From UBA2588 sp964343075 (lineage in GTDB: Bacteria > Chloroflexota > Dehalococcoidia > Lucifugimonadales > UBA3495), in NCBI GenBank assembly GCA_964343075.1, contig CAYFGT010000002.1, positions 94,196 to 158,195 on the forward strand: DNA of 64,000 bases. The letters run 5' to 3'. Below, one piece after another: positions 34,511 to 43,593 of the stretch. The notes beneath the pieces were generated by a model. The model worked only from the letters and a program-made list of their open reading frames with translations. It had not been told where the DNA came from and did not search any database. Position 1 is the stretch's first letter. Each line of letters opens with the position of its first letter. The translations under genes and the position numbers were made by a program.

Positions 34511-36763
34511 TTACTCAAGAGTTTTTATGTAATTCACGAGGTGCCATATTTCTTCATCGGCTAGTATTGATTCGTGAGGATACATACTAGTACCCTCTTT
34601 ACCGTATTTGATTATAGAAAATAGTTCGTGATCAGTGTGCAATGGCACGTGGACTAATAAATTATTAGCATCTTTTTCTGGTACTGGTCTGAGTGTTTCG
34701 TATAATGGACCGTCTCCCTTACCTGTTAGTCCGTGGCATGCAACACAATTTTCCCTGTAGATGTTTTTCCCTATTTGCACAGAAATAGAATCTGGAATCA
34801 TTGGATTGGTCACTTGATTGTTTAATTCAATCGTGCGCGAATAAATAGAAATTCCTAAGCCTATTAAGACTCCAGTAATTCCGATCGTCAAATATAGGCG
34901 TCCATATTTATTCTGCCAGCCTCCGCTAGCAATACTTAAGATTAAGAGAGAAATGCCTACGACTAAGATTGTTAAACCGAACAAGATTCTCCCAACAAAA
35001 ATATCTATTTCGCCAAATGAAGGATTGCTGCCACCTATGCTTTCTCTAAAAGCAAATCTAGAATCAAGTCCAGAAGATTTTTGTATAAGGATTTCAAATT
35101 GCCAAATTCCCTCGAGGTTAAGCATTAATGGGTCAGTTTCGTATATCCCTTGGTCTGTTAAGTATGCGTAGAGAGTTGTATTGCCTACGTCTTCATTTAG
35201 GTATGTTGATTTTATGATTACATTCGCTGCGTTTTGGATGGGGTTTCCCGTAAGATCTTGAAGATTAAGGCTTATGGAATTTAATCCCAGTGAACCGGGG
35301 ATAATAGCCATGTCCAGATTTACTCCTTGCTCATATTGCTCGAATTGAATTTGGTCTGACAGGATGGTCTGTGAGCTTTTCGCAGGTTCTAAGGACTTTA
35401 AAAACCCTACTGAAATGATAATGAATAGGATTAAAATGGATTCGACAGTAATTAGGTATATGGCTATTCGGGTCATAGATGTCGGATTTTTGAGGAACTT
35501 GATAATGACATAGGTATTGATGCCTGCGATGATAATAGCGAGGCTGATTAAGGTTATTTTGGTCAAAAGAGATATACCGTAGAGAGTAAATAAAGCTTCC
35601 GGTTTATTCACTTGCATCCATCCCACATATAGGCCTGTTATGCTCAGCAGTGCGATTGATAAAATCCCGATGTTTCTGAATTTAAAAAATGATAGTTTAA
35701 TAAAATCAGACAAATTAGCGGAGGAGAGCTTTTTTCTTAAGCAATAAGAATAAACCGTTAACGTTATAATACTACCGGTCCAAATACTACTGAATATTAC
35801 GTGCAGTATATTTATTATGACCCCTTGGAAATATAGGCTGCTAATAGATGCATTGTGTCCAGATAAACTATGAGCTACAAAAAAAACAACACCAGTGGCT
35901 ATGACCAAGTATTGTAAACCTACGGATTCCTGGTTTTTTTTGTTCGCTTGTTGGTAGCGGTAGATCGCATAGCTTACTGGCAAGGTTAATAGGATGAAGA
36001 GTTTAGCCCAGGCCAGTTTACCCCAAGTAGTGTCGAAAAATACGTTTATCAAAGAATTTAGAAAGAAATTGAAAGTGGAGACTTCATATAATGATGAGAC
36101 ATGAAGGATCAATTGGATAGAAGATCCGGTTAAAGTCACAACAAACCCTATTAATAAGAGCATATTTCTTGGAACCAAAGTTATTTCCCAAACGCTATTC
36201 TTTGTATGATCTGACATATTTAGTGAGATCGGTTTGAGAATCACCAGGTTGAAAAATGCAGTCCCAAATAACAATAAAATTCCAATTAAGATTATCGATT
36301 TTACGACTGGCTCCATATCGTACAAAAATACTGATTCTTCTGTAGAAAATGAGGAAGTAGATAATGGTTCGCCTACTGAGTAAAAATAGCTCCCTCGTAC
36401 TTTGTGCCCATCGATTGTGGATACATTTTTCCATATAACTGTGTAAGTACCATTAGAGCTTTCTGGCAAGGTTACACTTAGAGATGTTGGATCGCTTGGG
36501 TTTAGTTTGCTATCTCTATTATCTACTTGTTTGCCTTGAGTATCATATACTTTGATAGAGCTTAGATTTTGAGACAATGTTTCTGTGAATTTGAGGATTA
36601 TTACTTGGGGACTGGTGTCTAATACACTGTTTTGCTTAGGGTCTGCATCAATCAAATTAGCGTGGCTATACACTATACTGGATGAATTAAAGGTAATATA
36701 AATTGCAAAAAGGCTGCATAGGGTTATGAAGCCTATCCAGAATTTGACCGGAATGAGTTTCAT
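34511..36763 (-). CDS. CopC-CopD-YtkA-cytochrome c fusion protein
   Basis: A membrane protein of 750 residues with, in order: a signal helix, a CopC domain (HANLIDADPKQNSVLDTSP and DGHKVRGSYFYSVG with conserved His), a CopD-like polytopic core, a YtkA/FixH-like beta domain (NLQDLTGNPIQNAANVII), a further TM pair and a C-terminal cytochrome c (CVACHGLTGKGDGPL, CxxCH heme site). The roles suggest copper uptake/handling coupled to electron transfer. The start is ATG at 36763: the TGA of the upstream small ORF overlaps it as ATGA, and the signal peptide fits. A longer frame to 36859 is an artefact of that small ORF's DNA. Confidence 0.88.
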   Translation of the reverse strand: MKLIPVKFWIGFITLCSLFAIYITFNSSSIVYSHANLIDADPKQNSVLDTSPQVIILKFTETLSQNLSSIKVYDTQGKQVDNRDSKLNPSDPTSLSVTLPESSNGTYTVIWKNVSTIDGHKVRGSYFYSVGEPLSTSSFSTEESVFLYDMEPVVKSIILIGILLLFGTAFFNLVILKPISLNMSDHTKNSVWEITLVPRNMLLLIGFVVTLTGSSIQLILHVSSLYEVSTFNFFLNSLINVFFDTTWGKLAWAKLFILLTLPVSYAIYRYQQANKKNQESVGLQYLVIATGVVFFVAHSLSGHNASISSLYFQGVIINILHVIFSSIWTGSIITLTVYSYCLRKKLSSANLSDFIKLSFFKFRNIGILSIALLSITGLYVGWMQVNKPEALFTLYGISLLTKITLISLAIIIAGINTYVIIKFLKNPTSMTRIAIYLITVESILILFIIISVGFLKSLEPAKSSQTILSDQIQFEQYEQGVNLDMAIIPGSLGLNSISLNLQDLTGNPIQNAANVIIKSTYLNEDVGNTTLYAYLTDQGIYETDPLMLNLEGIWQFEILIQKSSGLDSRFAFRESIGGSNPSFGEIDIFVGRILFGLTILVVGISLLILSIASGGWQNKYGRLYLTIGITGVLIGLGISIYSRTIELNNQVTNPMIPDSISVQIGKNIYRENCVACHGLTGKGDGPLYETLRPVPEKDANNLLVHVPLHTDHELFSIIKYGKEGTSMYPHESILADEEIWHLVNYIKTLE

Positions 36764-36885
36764 TTCACTCGTTTGCCCTTCACGCCTAGAATTGCAAGAA
36801 CTATGGATGCGATTAGTCCTATGAATAGGATCCCATAAAAAATTTCGTCCCAATACCAATATTGACCATGTAGAAGAAAAATCAT
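36760..36885 (-). CDS. 41-residue single-helix membrane protein coupled to the CopC/CopD gene
   Basis: The frame starts MIFLLHGQYWYWDE, has a hydrophobic helix (ILFIGLIASIVLAILGV) and a basic end. AAGG lies eight bases before the ATG. Its TGA overlaps the CopC/CopD ATG as ATGA, a classic translational coupling. It is likely a real small protein of the metal/heme locus; the family is unknown. Confidence 0.7.
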   Translation of the reverse strand: MIFLLHGQYWYWDEIFYGILFIGLIASIVLAILGVKGKRVK

Positions 36886-36927
36886 ATTTACAGCCTTAAT
36901 AATAGTCCTAGTTAAATTGTATATTAA

Positions 36928-36969
36928 ATTGAGTTATCTGGCTCAGTAGTGCAGGACAGATAACTCAAT
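36928..36969 (-). terminator. Long intergenic hairpin, possible weak terminator or processing site
   Basis: Perfect 13-base arms (ATTGAGTTATCTG and CAGATAACTCAAT) flank a 16-base loop, downstream of the His-rich gene that ends at 36982. On the minus strand only a weak T-rich tail follows, so read-through to the CopC/CopD unit, mRNA stability or processing are equally possible. Confidence 0.45.
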
Positions 36970-36981
36970 CTCATTTAGGGG

Positions 36982-37992
36982 TTATTTTTTTCTAAACTGC
37001 AAAGCTAAGCTTAAGCAGCTGATTACGATACCAACGGCACCAATAATAAAGCTAATTAACACCCAGGTATTTATCGTGTCAGAACGCATTAATGCTAATT
37101 GAGACGTTTTGGTTGCTTCTGTGATTGCACCTGTGATTTCCCTGTCCGAAGTCAATTTTTGAGGGAATTGGATGGCAGTAGGTGGGATAATGTCATCGAA
37201 ATCACCTCCGCCTCCCATGGATACAAAAGTTTCATCTATTTGAGTGCCATGGATGGTTCCATATACCCTAATTTCATATACTCCTGGACTAGTTGGTATG
37301 AATGGCGAAGTATATCTTCCGGGGTTATCAGCATCTTCGCTTAAATTCAGGATTATAGAAGACTGGCTACTAACATGTATCAATTCAGTTTTGAGGGTTT
37401 CAGATAATCCGGATATTGGCTGTTTTTCAATGTTATTAGAAGTCATTACACCACTGGTTATGGCGTGTAATTCTTGGCTGTGATTAACCCAGATGATGGT
37501 GGTTCCAGGTTGTATATGAATGTTTGGTGGCATCAGAGAGGTTTCATGAATCATTATTTTAACCTCTCCCGCATCCCCCTCATTGGATACCTGAATGGTG
37601 CCAGTGATATCGTGATTCATGTGATCGTGATACGGAATCTCAACATTGTTGATATCTTTTGAAATGGTGGTGGAAAAATCGTCTCCAGATGACAATACTT
37701 CGCTTGCGAAAATCGCTCCATGCGCTTTGACATCCATATCAGTATGACCGTGTGAGTGATGGTCGTGGTCATGGTGGCCGTCACTATGTGTCTCTTCTTT
37801 CGGTGGTTTCCCTGTAATCTTAAGTTCTATGGCATTGATGATGCCTTCGTAAGCTGGCTCAATTTCAAATCCTATGACGAAGTTGAAGTCGTTTACGTCT
37901 CTACCTCCATGGGCATATATATCATTTGAAGGTATCCAAGAAAATAATATAGCGGCACACGACAATACGAATAAAAATTTAATATATTTCAT
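36982..37992 (-). CDS. His-rich exported membrane protein with cupredoxin-like region
   Basis: The 336-residue protein has a signal peptide (MKYIKFLFVLSCAAILFSW) and a C-terminal helix (WVLISFIIGAVGIVISCLSLAL). Residues about 68-90 are His/Asp-rich (SDGHHDHDHHSHGHTDMD), a metal-binding stretch. PPNIHIQPGTTIIWVNHS followed by HAITSG is the blue-copper/cupredoxin pattern for the first His ligand, but no Cys copper ligand is seen later, so a type-2-like or non-redox copper site is more likely. It lies between two other His-rich genes of the locus. Confidence 0.78.
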   Translation of the reverse strand: MKYIKFLFVLSCAAILFSWIPSNDIYAHGGRDVNDFNFVIGFEIEPAYEGIINAIELKITGKPPKEETHSDGHHDHDHHSHGHTDMDVKAHGAIFASEVLSSGDDFSTTISKDINNVEIPYHDHMNHDITGTIQVSNEGDAGEVKIMIHETSLMPPNIHIQPGTTIIWVNHSQELHAITSGVMTSNNIEKQPISGLSETLKTELIHVSSQSSIILNLSEDADNPGRYTSPFIPTSPGVYEIRVYGTIHGTQIDETFVSMGGGGDFDDIIPPTAIQFPQKLTSDREITGAITEATKTSQLALMRSDTINTWVLISFIIGAVGIVISCLSLALQFRKK

Positions 37993-38031
37993 AATACTCC
38001 TTTAAGTTTATGTTTTGTATAAAACTACTGA

Positions 38032-38544
38032 TTAAGGAGCTACTGGAGGCCTTTGTTTTACCAATGCTGGTACTTCTAAGAGAATATCCCAAGGATTGTA
38101 ATAGTAATCTAGTAACGGATTATTTATATCGCTTTGATAAGAAAGTTTGATCCATTTCCAAATCAGAGTTAAACCTATAAACCCTGTGGTGACCCCGCTA
38201 TTTGGGATAAATTCAATTGAGGGTTGGGAGTCTAAAGGGTCACTTGAGAGTATGTTGATTGAACCCGTCTGTGGATGGATATGCATTAATTCGTAATTAT
38301 GTGTGTGATCTGCAGTGTGAGGCAGATGAGGATGATTGGGATATAGTTCAAATGCGTGATGATCGATTAAAGGAGTTAGCAATTGGCACAAAAGAGTGAC
38401 GATAAATACGATAGATATCGTTGTTATTTTATTACTAGGATCACTAACTGGTAGATAACCATGTAAGTACATATTAGGCGGAACTCTACAAAAATCGGAT
38501 ACTAAGATAATCTCAATTATATAGTATGCTTTTTTAAGATGCAT
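38032..38544 (-). CDS. His-rich membrane protein of unknown function
   Basis: The 170-residue protein has a hydrophobic helix (ITTISIVFIVTLLCQLLTPLI) followed by a His-rich segment (NHPHLPHTADHTHNYELMHIHP) that probably binds metal, and a second hydrophobic stretch (GVTTGFIGLTLIW). A second start at 38472 is possible. It is adjacent to the His-rich cupredoxin-like gene, so a role in copper or zinc handling is likely but not shown. Confidence 0.6.
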   Translation of the reverse strand: MHLKKAYYIIEIILVSDFCRVPPNMYLHGYLPVSDPSNKITTISIVFIVTLLCQLLTPLIDHHAFELYPNHPHLPHTADHTHNYELMHIHPQTGSINILSSDPLDSQPSIEFIPNSGVTTGFIGLTLIWKWIKLSYQSDINNPLLDYYYNPWDILLEVPALVKQRPPVAP

Positions 38545-38919
38545 CTAATTTACGAATTACATCAAGTTAATGGTCATATGCTAGGTTATATTGTTGTAAT
38601 TACTGATTGATTGACGACTTTCATTTCCTGGAATACGGTATCTTCGTTCGATGCAAAACAAGATTACGGATTTAGTTATTTTGACGTCTCTAAAACATAA
38701 AAATTTGGTATGGAAAACTGATATTGTTTGCAGTATTATGTCTATATGAAGTGATTAATTCTTGTTGATTGGAGCTAATAATTTAATAGTTGATATTGCC
38801 CAGAGAGTCACGCAAATGGAATGTGATATTTGGCCAAATGAAACAAGGTTAGTATTGACTAACTGGCTATGTTAGGGTAGGCTAATTTTTAACCGCACTT
38901 TGATCCTAGAGTTTCATGT

Positions 38920-38949
38920 TTGACAATGGGAATGATTCTCATTTAGAAT
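38920..38949 (+). promoter_or_regulatory. Predicted promoter of the orphan response regulator
   Basis: A perfect TTGACA (38920-38925), an 18-base spacer and TAGAAT (38944-38949) match sigma-70 consensus at 11 of 12 positions. It lies about 120 bases before the ATG at 39067. Confidence 0.65.
38925..38943. promoter_or_regulatory. Fur-box-like 19-bp inverted repeat
   Basis: AATGGGAATGATTCTCATT has 8 of 9 arm pairs complementary and differs at few positions from the well-known Fur-box type AATGAGAATCATTCTCATT. It fills the promoter spacer, so a bound Fur-family repressor would block polymerase. Which family member (Fur, Zur or other) is not knowable here. Confidence 0.65.
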
Positions 38950-39066
38950 GCGGAAGGTTAATGTCTGAGTCGAATTTAATGGCTTTTAAGAGTGAAGGCA
39001 GATCGATAAGACAGCAGGATAATCACTGAATGAAATTATCTATTTATTATTTGAGGCGGCTAATTT

Positions 39067-39798
39067 ATGCATATATTGTTGTGCGATGATCAACAATCTC
39101 TAGAGAAACTCGACCCTGTGCTTACCATATCTGGTTACTCTGTTCTTAAATCTGAAGATGGAATATCTGCTTTAAGAGAGTTTTTAATAAGTGAGCCGGA
39201 GCTGGTTATAACAAATTTGAAACTCCAGTATATGGATGGCCTAGAATTAACAAGAAGAATTCGAGAACGATCAGACGCTCCAATTATAGGTCTGTCTGAT
39301 ACCAACGATGTGGACGCCAAGATTGAAGCATTTAATGCAGGAGTGACAGATTTTCTGCTGAAACCAGTTTATGAGAAAGAATTATTGGGTAGGGTTGATG
39401 CGTGCCTGTTACGGCTTGGTAAGAATGTTAAACCTATGAGTAAATACGAAGATGATCTATTGTTAATGGATTTTGTGAAACGAGAAGTTAAAATCAAAAA
39501 TTCTAAAATAGATTTGACTCGCACCGAATACAACTTATTATCTTTACTAGTGAAGAGGAACTCTCAGGCATTATCTCTTGAGTTTTTATTAGCTAATGTG
39601 TGGGGCAGAGAATACGATACGTTTGATCTGGTTAAATGGCATATCAGTAATTTACGGAAGAAAATACGGAAATTGAGTGGTGATCAGAACCCGATTGTAA
39701 CCGTGCGCGGATATGGTTACATCTACGATAGTTCAGAGATAAGTACACCTAAAAACTCTTACGATGTGATGTCGGGTTATAGGAATAAGGCTAGCTAA
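39067..39798 (+). CDS. Orphan OmpR-family response regulator with Asn at the phospho-acceptor site
   Basis: The 243-residue protein has a receiver domain (about 1-115) and a winged-helix OmpR/PhoB DNA-binding domain (about 130-230, TRTEYNLLSLLVK and VRGYGYIYD). The acidic pair Asp7/Asp8 and Lys98 in LLKPV are kept, but the expected Asp is Asn50 (LVITNLKLQYMDG), and the Thr/Ser switch reads GLSDTND. It may be active without phosphorylation. No histidine kinase is nearby. A Fur-box-like operator sits in its promoter. The next gene, a flavin oxidoreductase, starts 27 bases after its stop. Confidence 0.88.
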   Translation: MHILLCDDQQSLEKLDPVLTISGYSVLKSEDGISALREFLISEPELVITNLKLQYMDGLELTRRIRERSDAPIIGLSDTNDVDAKIEAFNAGVTDFLLKPVYEKELLGRVDACLLRLGKNVKPMSKYEDDLLLMDFVKREVKIKNSKIDLTRTEYNLLSLLVKRNSQALSLEFLLANVWGREYDTFDLVKWHISNLRKKIRKLSGDQNPIVTVRGYGYIYDSSEISTPKNSYDVMSGYRNKAS

Positions 39799-39825
39799 AC
39801 ACTAACGATTCTGTGAGATTAATAT

Positions 39826-40869
39826 ATGAGATTAGCCACTTTATCGCACATTCCCTGGCCGTCAAACAATTTAGATCCTCAAGCATTAATGGCTAACGCC
39901 TGCGACGAAGTAGTACTAGCAGAAACTTTGGGGTTTGATAGTGCATGGTTTGCTGAACATCATTTCTCGAGATATGGGTTAGGATCATCTTCTCTTATGG
40001 TTCTTTCCCATATAGCAGCAATGACGACAACTATAAAACTTGGTACAGCTGTGATATTACCGACGTTACACAACCCTATAAGACTTGCCGAGGACACTGC
40101 CACATTGGACGTTTTAAGTAATGGCAGATTAAAAATTGGATTCGGAAGAGGTACTGAAGGATATGAATACTATGGATACAATGTTGATTGGGAGCAAAGT
40201 CAACGACGATTCAGAGAAACCATACAAATTGTGAAAAATCTTTGGACGCAAGAGGATTTTGAGTATGAAGGAGAATTCCACACTATACCTAAAACCAATT
40301 TGGTTCCTAGGCCGTTGCAAGCTCCGCACCCTGCAGTATATATAGCGGCAACTCGTACGCCAGAAACACTTAAATATGCTATAGATTCCGGGTATCCTAT
40401 ATTGAGTGGCCCCGTGGCTGATACAGGGGATGCTTTGAGTATGTGCAATAATTATATTGAAGTTGCATCCGCCACCAATATGAAAGTCGATATTTCAGAG
40501 ATCCCATTTTTTAGGTATGTTTATGTAGGACATTCTGAAGACCAGGTCAGAATCGATACAGAGATTCCTTTGCAATGGACTTTTGATATGATCAGATGGC
40601 GACGATCATTATTGACCGAAAGTGAAGTTAATCAAGATATGCAACAGTGGCGTTTACAAAATGATATTGAGTCTTCGAAATTTGAAGACCTGATTGAAAA
40701 TAGAGTAATTGTAGGTACGCCTGATCAATGCATTGAAAAAATACTTAAATTGAAAGAAAACGGGATACAGTATTTTGGCTGTAATTTTGCGTTTGGTGGA
40801 CTATCACATGAAAAAGTAAAAGAAGGCATGAAATTATTTGCTTCTGAAGTAATTCCTCATATCAAATAG
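39826..40869 (+). CDS. LLM-class flavin-dependent oxidoreductase
   Basis: The 347-residue TIM-barrel protein has LGFDSAWFAEHHFSRYG, TTTIKLGTAVILPTLHNPIRLAEDTATLDVLSNGRLKIGFGRG and VGTPDQCIEKILKL. The AEHHF motif and overall order match bacterial luciferase-like monooxygenases and the 17.4-kb paralogue. It is close behind the response regulator (27 bases) and may be in its operon. Substrate unknown. Confidence 0.9.
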   Translation: MRLATLSHIPWPSNNLDPQALMANACDEVVLAETLGFDSAWFAEHHFSRYGLGSSSLMVLSHIAAMTTTIKLGTAVILPTLHNPIRLAEDTATLDVLSNGRLKIGFGRGTEGYEYYGYNVDWEQSQRRFRETIQIVKNLWTQEDFEYEGEFHTIPKTNLVPRPLQAPHPAVYIAATRTPETLKYAIDSGYPILSGPVADTGDALSMCNNYIEVASATNMKVDISEIPFFRYVYVGHSEDQVRIDTEIPLQWTFDMIRWRRSLLTESEVNQDMQQWRLQNDIESSKFEDLIENRVIVGTPDQCIEKILKLKENGIQYFGCNFAFGGLSHEKVKEGMKLFASEVIPHIK

Positions 40870-40873
40870 TTTA

Positions 40874-42307
40874 TTACTTTCGGAATATGGTTGCTATTAG
40901 TCCGATTGACAAAACTACGAACAGAGTAAAAAAGGTTGCATGAAGTCCAGTCATGAATGCTCCCGACATTTCGGGAGTGATATTATCCAGATTGGATCCG
41001 AGGTTATTCATCTGAAAACTTAGTACTATGATGCTTGTTGTAACTGACATGCTGATTACATTGGCTGAATTTCTAACAAGTTGAGTCATAGCAGACATGA
41101 CCCCGAATTTAGTTTTGTCTACTTCATTCAAAATTGAGCTGTTATTTGGAGAATTGAAAATCCCATTGCCTGCAGTTTGCAGCATTAACATAGGGATTAA
41201 AAATATAAGTGGTGACGCATCTGATACCCATATAGATAACGACAAGCATGCCACTATTGATAAACTAAGCCCCATTATCGTAAAGGATTTCCATCCAAAT
41301 TTGTCTGATAAGTATCCACTAAGGGGCGATAACACAGCCATACATATTGCAGGAGGTATCATTGATAATCCTACAATTAAAGGTTCCAAATTTAGAATTT
41401 TTTGCATGTAAAAAGGCATAATAAATCTAACCCCACCAGTTCCAAAAAATGAAATCCAACTTGATAGGAATCCTAATCCTATAATGGGATTTGTAAATAA
41501 CTTCACATCAAGCATTGGTGAAGCAACCTTTGTTTCGACATAAATAAATAACAACAGGAGCCCAATAAGAAACACTGCTCCGCCTAAAATAGGAACCGAA
41601 CCCCAACCGTATTCTGTTACTCTGTTAAATAGTAATAGTATGCCGACTAAGAAAATTGTTGAAATTATTGATCCTTTCCAGTCGAAAGGATTGTCTTTAA
41701 GGTCTATATTATCATTGCTCCTTAGTCCCATGATTATTATTGCAGTAAGCACCGCAATTAATGAGACAGGAATATTTATTATGAAAACAGATTTCCATCC
41801 AAAAAGGTCTACTAATAATCCACCTAATGCAGGCCCGGTTATGAGTCCTGTTCCGACAACACTCAGATGACTTCCAAGCGCTTTACCACGTTCTGATGCA
41901 GGAAAAGTTGACACTATCATCGCTATAGCATTGCCTTGGATCATTGCCGATCCAGAGCCTTGCAATATTTTGGACAAAATTACCATGATCAATTCGGACG
42001 ATATCGAAGCGAGGAGTGAAGCAAAGGCAAAAATTAATAATCCGAGAATATATATTCGGTTTTTGCCTAAATAATCTCCTAATCTACCCATAGGTAGTAG
42101 AAGGGCACTAATAGTCAACAAATATCCAGTTACTACCCATTGTACTGCTGGCAGTTCACTACCAAAATGAGTCTGCATAACTGGTAATGCCACCAATACG
42201 CTTCCATGATCTACTACTGATATAAATGTCCCTATGGCTATACTAAAAAATACGAGCCATTTGTAGTATTTGTTTCGCCTAAGAGCGTCAATCAAGGAAG
42301 ACATCAA
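40874..42307 (-). CDS. MFS transporter, DHA2/EmrB-QacA type
   Basis: The 477-residue membrane protein has many hydrophobic helices. WVVTGYLLTISALLLPMGRLGDYLGKNR and GSGSAMIQGNAIAMIVSTFPASERGKALG are DHA2 drug:proton antiporter motifs. Its start codon at 42307 is contiguous with the end of the next MFS gene at 42308, so the two are co-transcribed. Substrate unknown. Confidence 0.88.
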   Translation of the reverse strand: MMSSLIDALRRNKYYKWLVFFSIAIGTFISVVDHGSVLVALPVMQTHFGSELPAVQWVVTGYLLTISALLLPMGRLGDYLGKNRIYILGLLIFAFASLLASISSELIMVILSKILQGSGSAMIQGNAIAMIVSTFPASERGKALGSHLSVVGTGLITGPALGGLLVDLFGWKSVFIINIPVSLIAVLTAIIIMGLRSNDNIDLKDNPFDWKGSIISTIFLVGILLLFNRVTEYGWGSVPILGGAVFLIGLLLLFIYVETKVASPMLDVKLFTNPIIGLGFLSSWISFFGTGGVRFIMPFYMQKILNLEPLIVGLSMIPPAICMAVLSPLSGYLSDKFGWKSFTIMGLSLSIVACLSLSIWVSDASPLIFLIPMLMLQTAGNGIFNSPNNSSILNEVDKTKFGVMSAMTQLVRNSANVISMSVTTSIIVLSFQMNNLGSNLDNITPEMSGAFMTGLHATFFTLFVVLSIGLIATIFRK

Positions 42308-43561
42308 TTAGAGTAACTTACGTACTCTGTGGAATGTTATGGTGAAGTATATGCCAAGAAGTAATCCAATCAATCCTAGGCAAGTAATGCCTGTACGAAC
42401 TGAGGTTAGATCTATTAGTAGTCCTGCCAGGACGCAAGGGATTATGATGAATCCTTTAATATGGAATAATAAAGTGCTTATTCTTAAGCGGTATTCGTCT
42501 GGCGCTAATGACTGGATTAATACACTGTTAGTGGTTCTAAAGGCGGATTGCCCAAAGGACATCACGGCTATTAGGAAAAATGCTAATGGAGCCCAAGTAG
42601 AATTAGCATAAAAGATCACGGCTATTGATCCCAATATCACAGCACCTAGTACTATGTATCCTTTCTTAATGATGTATCCAAATGAAGAAAATAAAATAGT
42701 GGAGGTTAATCCGCCAAGTCCAGTTACAGCCCACAGGAATCCCGCGATTTGAGGTCCTTCTCCAAGTACCTGAGCTACAAATAATGGAATTAGCAACCAT
42801 ACCGGATGTAAGAGCAATTCAGGAATCACAGATAGTGTTATCAAATTCAGCAGGGTTCGATCTTCTTTCCAAATATAGAGAATACCTTCTTTTAGGCTTT
42901 GTATCACTCCTGTGTTGCTTGATTTTTTTGTAGTCTCTCGATAAGGTAGCTTCAGCCGTATTAGTGCTATCACGGTACCTAAATAAAGGCATGCTTCAAT
43001 ACCAAAATTCCAATGGAAACCTAAATTTGCTATTAAAATTCCACCAAAAAAAGGTCCTATCATTCGTGTTCCAGTTATTGTAAACACGTTTACTGCCATG
43101 GCATTTCCTATCATTTCTCTCGGGACAGTATTAGCAACGAGAGCATTTCTTAATGGTTGACATATGCATAAACAACACCCAGAGATGATTACGTAAACGT
43201 ACACATGCCATACTGCTACTAGTCCTGTTGTGTTTAGGTATGCAAATGAAAGAGCAACACAAGCCATGAATGTCTGGAGAATCATAATTAAATACTTTCG
43301 ATTGAATTTATCTCCTAAGACTCCACCAATAGGACCTATTAAAACGCTAGGTAATAGATTTATAGCTCCGAGAGAGGCTACAAAGAGACCCGTAGTGCCA
43401 ATGTCTTTGCTAAGCTCATACACGAGCCAGCCAGCTGTGAACAGTTGAAGCCATTGTGCTCCATTAGAAAACAAATTTCCAGTCCATAGGTACCTATAAT
43501 TGGGAAACTGGCGCCAAGAATCTAAGGTTTGTAATCTAGGTAATCGCAAATTAATGTCCAC
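42308..43561 (-). CDS. MFS exporter, EntS/MFS_3-like
   Basis: A 417-residue membrane protein with the MFS_3 layout: NYRYLWTGNLFSNGAQWLQLFTAGWLVYEL near the N-terminus, FNRKYLIMILQ after TM2-3 and RNALVANTVPREMIGNAMAVN. EntS, the enterobactin exporter, is a related member. It is the first gene of an MFS pair; the partner begins one base after its stop. An inverted repeat lies just upstream. Substrate unknown. Confidence 0.87.
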   Translation of the reverse strand: MDINLRLPRLQTLDSWRQFPNYRYLWTGNLFSNGAQWLQLFTAGWLVYELSKDIGTTGLFVASLGAINLLPSVLIGPIGGVLGDKFNRKYLIMILQTFMACVALSFAYLNTTGLVAVWHVYVYVIISGCCLCICQPLRNALVANTVPREMIGNAMAVNVFTITGTRMIGPFFGGILIANLGFHWNFGIEACLYLGTVIALIRLKLPYRETTKKSSNTGVIQSLKEGILYIWKEDRTLLNLITLSVIPELLLHPVWLLIPLFVAQVLGEGPQIAGFLWAVTGLGGLTSTILFSSFGYIIKKGYIVLGAVILGSIAVIFYANSTWAPLAFFLIAVMSFGQSAFRTTNSVLIQSLAPDEYRLRISTLLFHIKGFIIIPCVLAGLLIDLTSVRTGITCLGLIGLLLGIYFTITFHRVRKLL

Positions 43562-43593
43562 CTACTTTATAACTAGGAAACTGTAAGACGGGA

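Larger units (their letters stand above)
38545..39066. other. 522-bp non-coding gap between divergent genes
   Basis: No convincing ORF or RNA gene was seen. It is AT-rich and contains, near its right end, a strong promoter with an overlapping Fur-box-like inverted repeat for the response regulator gene. The remainder shows no recognisable structure. Confidence 0.6.

Noticed and set aside
36764..36859. N-terminal extension of the CopC/CopD fusion by 32 residues
   Set aside because: The DNA is explained by the 41-residue ORF in another frame, and the signal peptide starts at the ATG that overlaps that ORF's stop.
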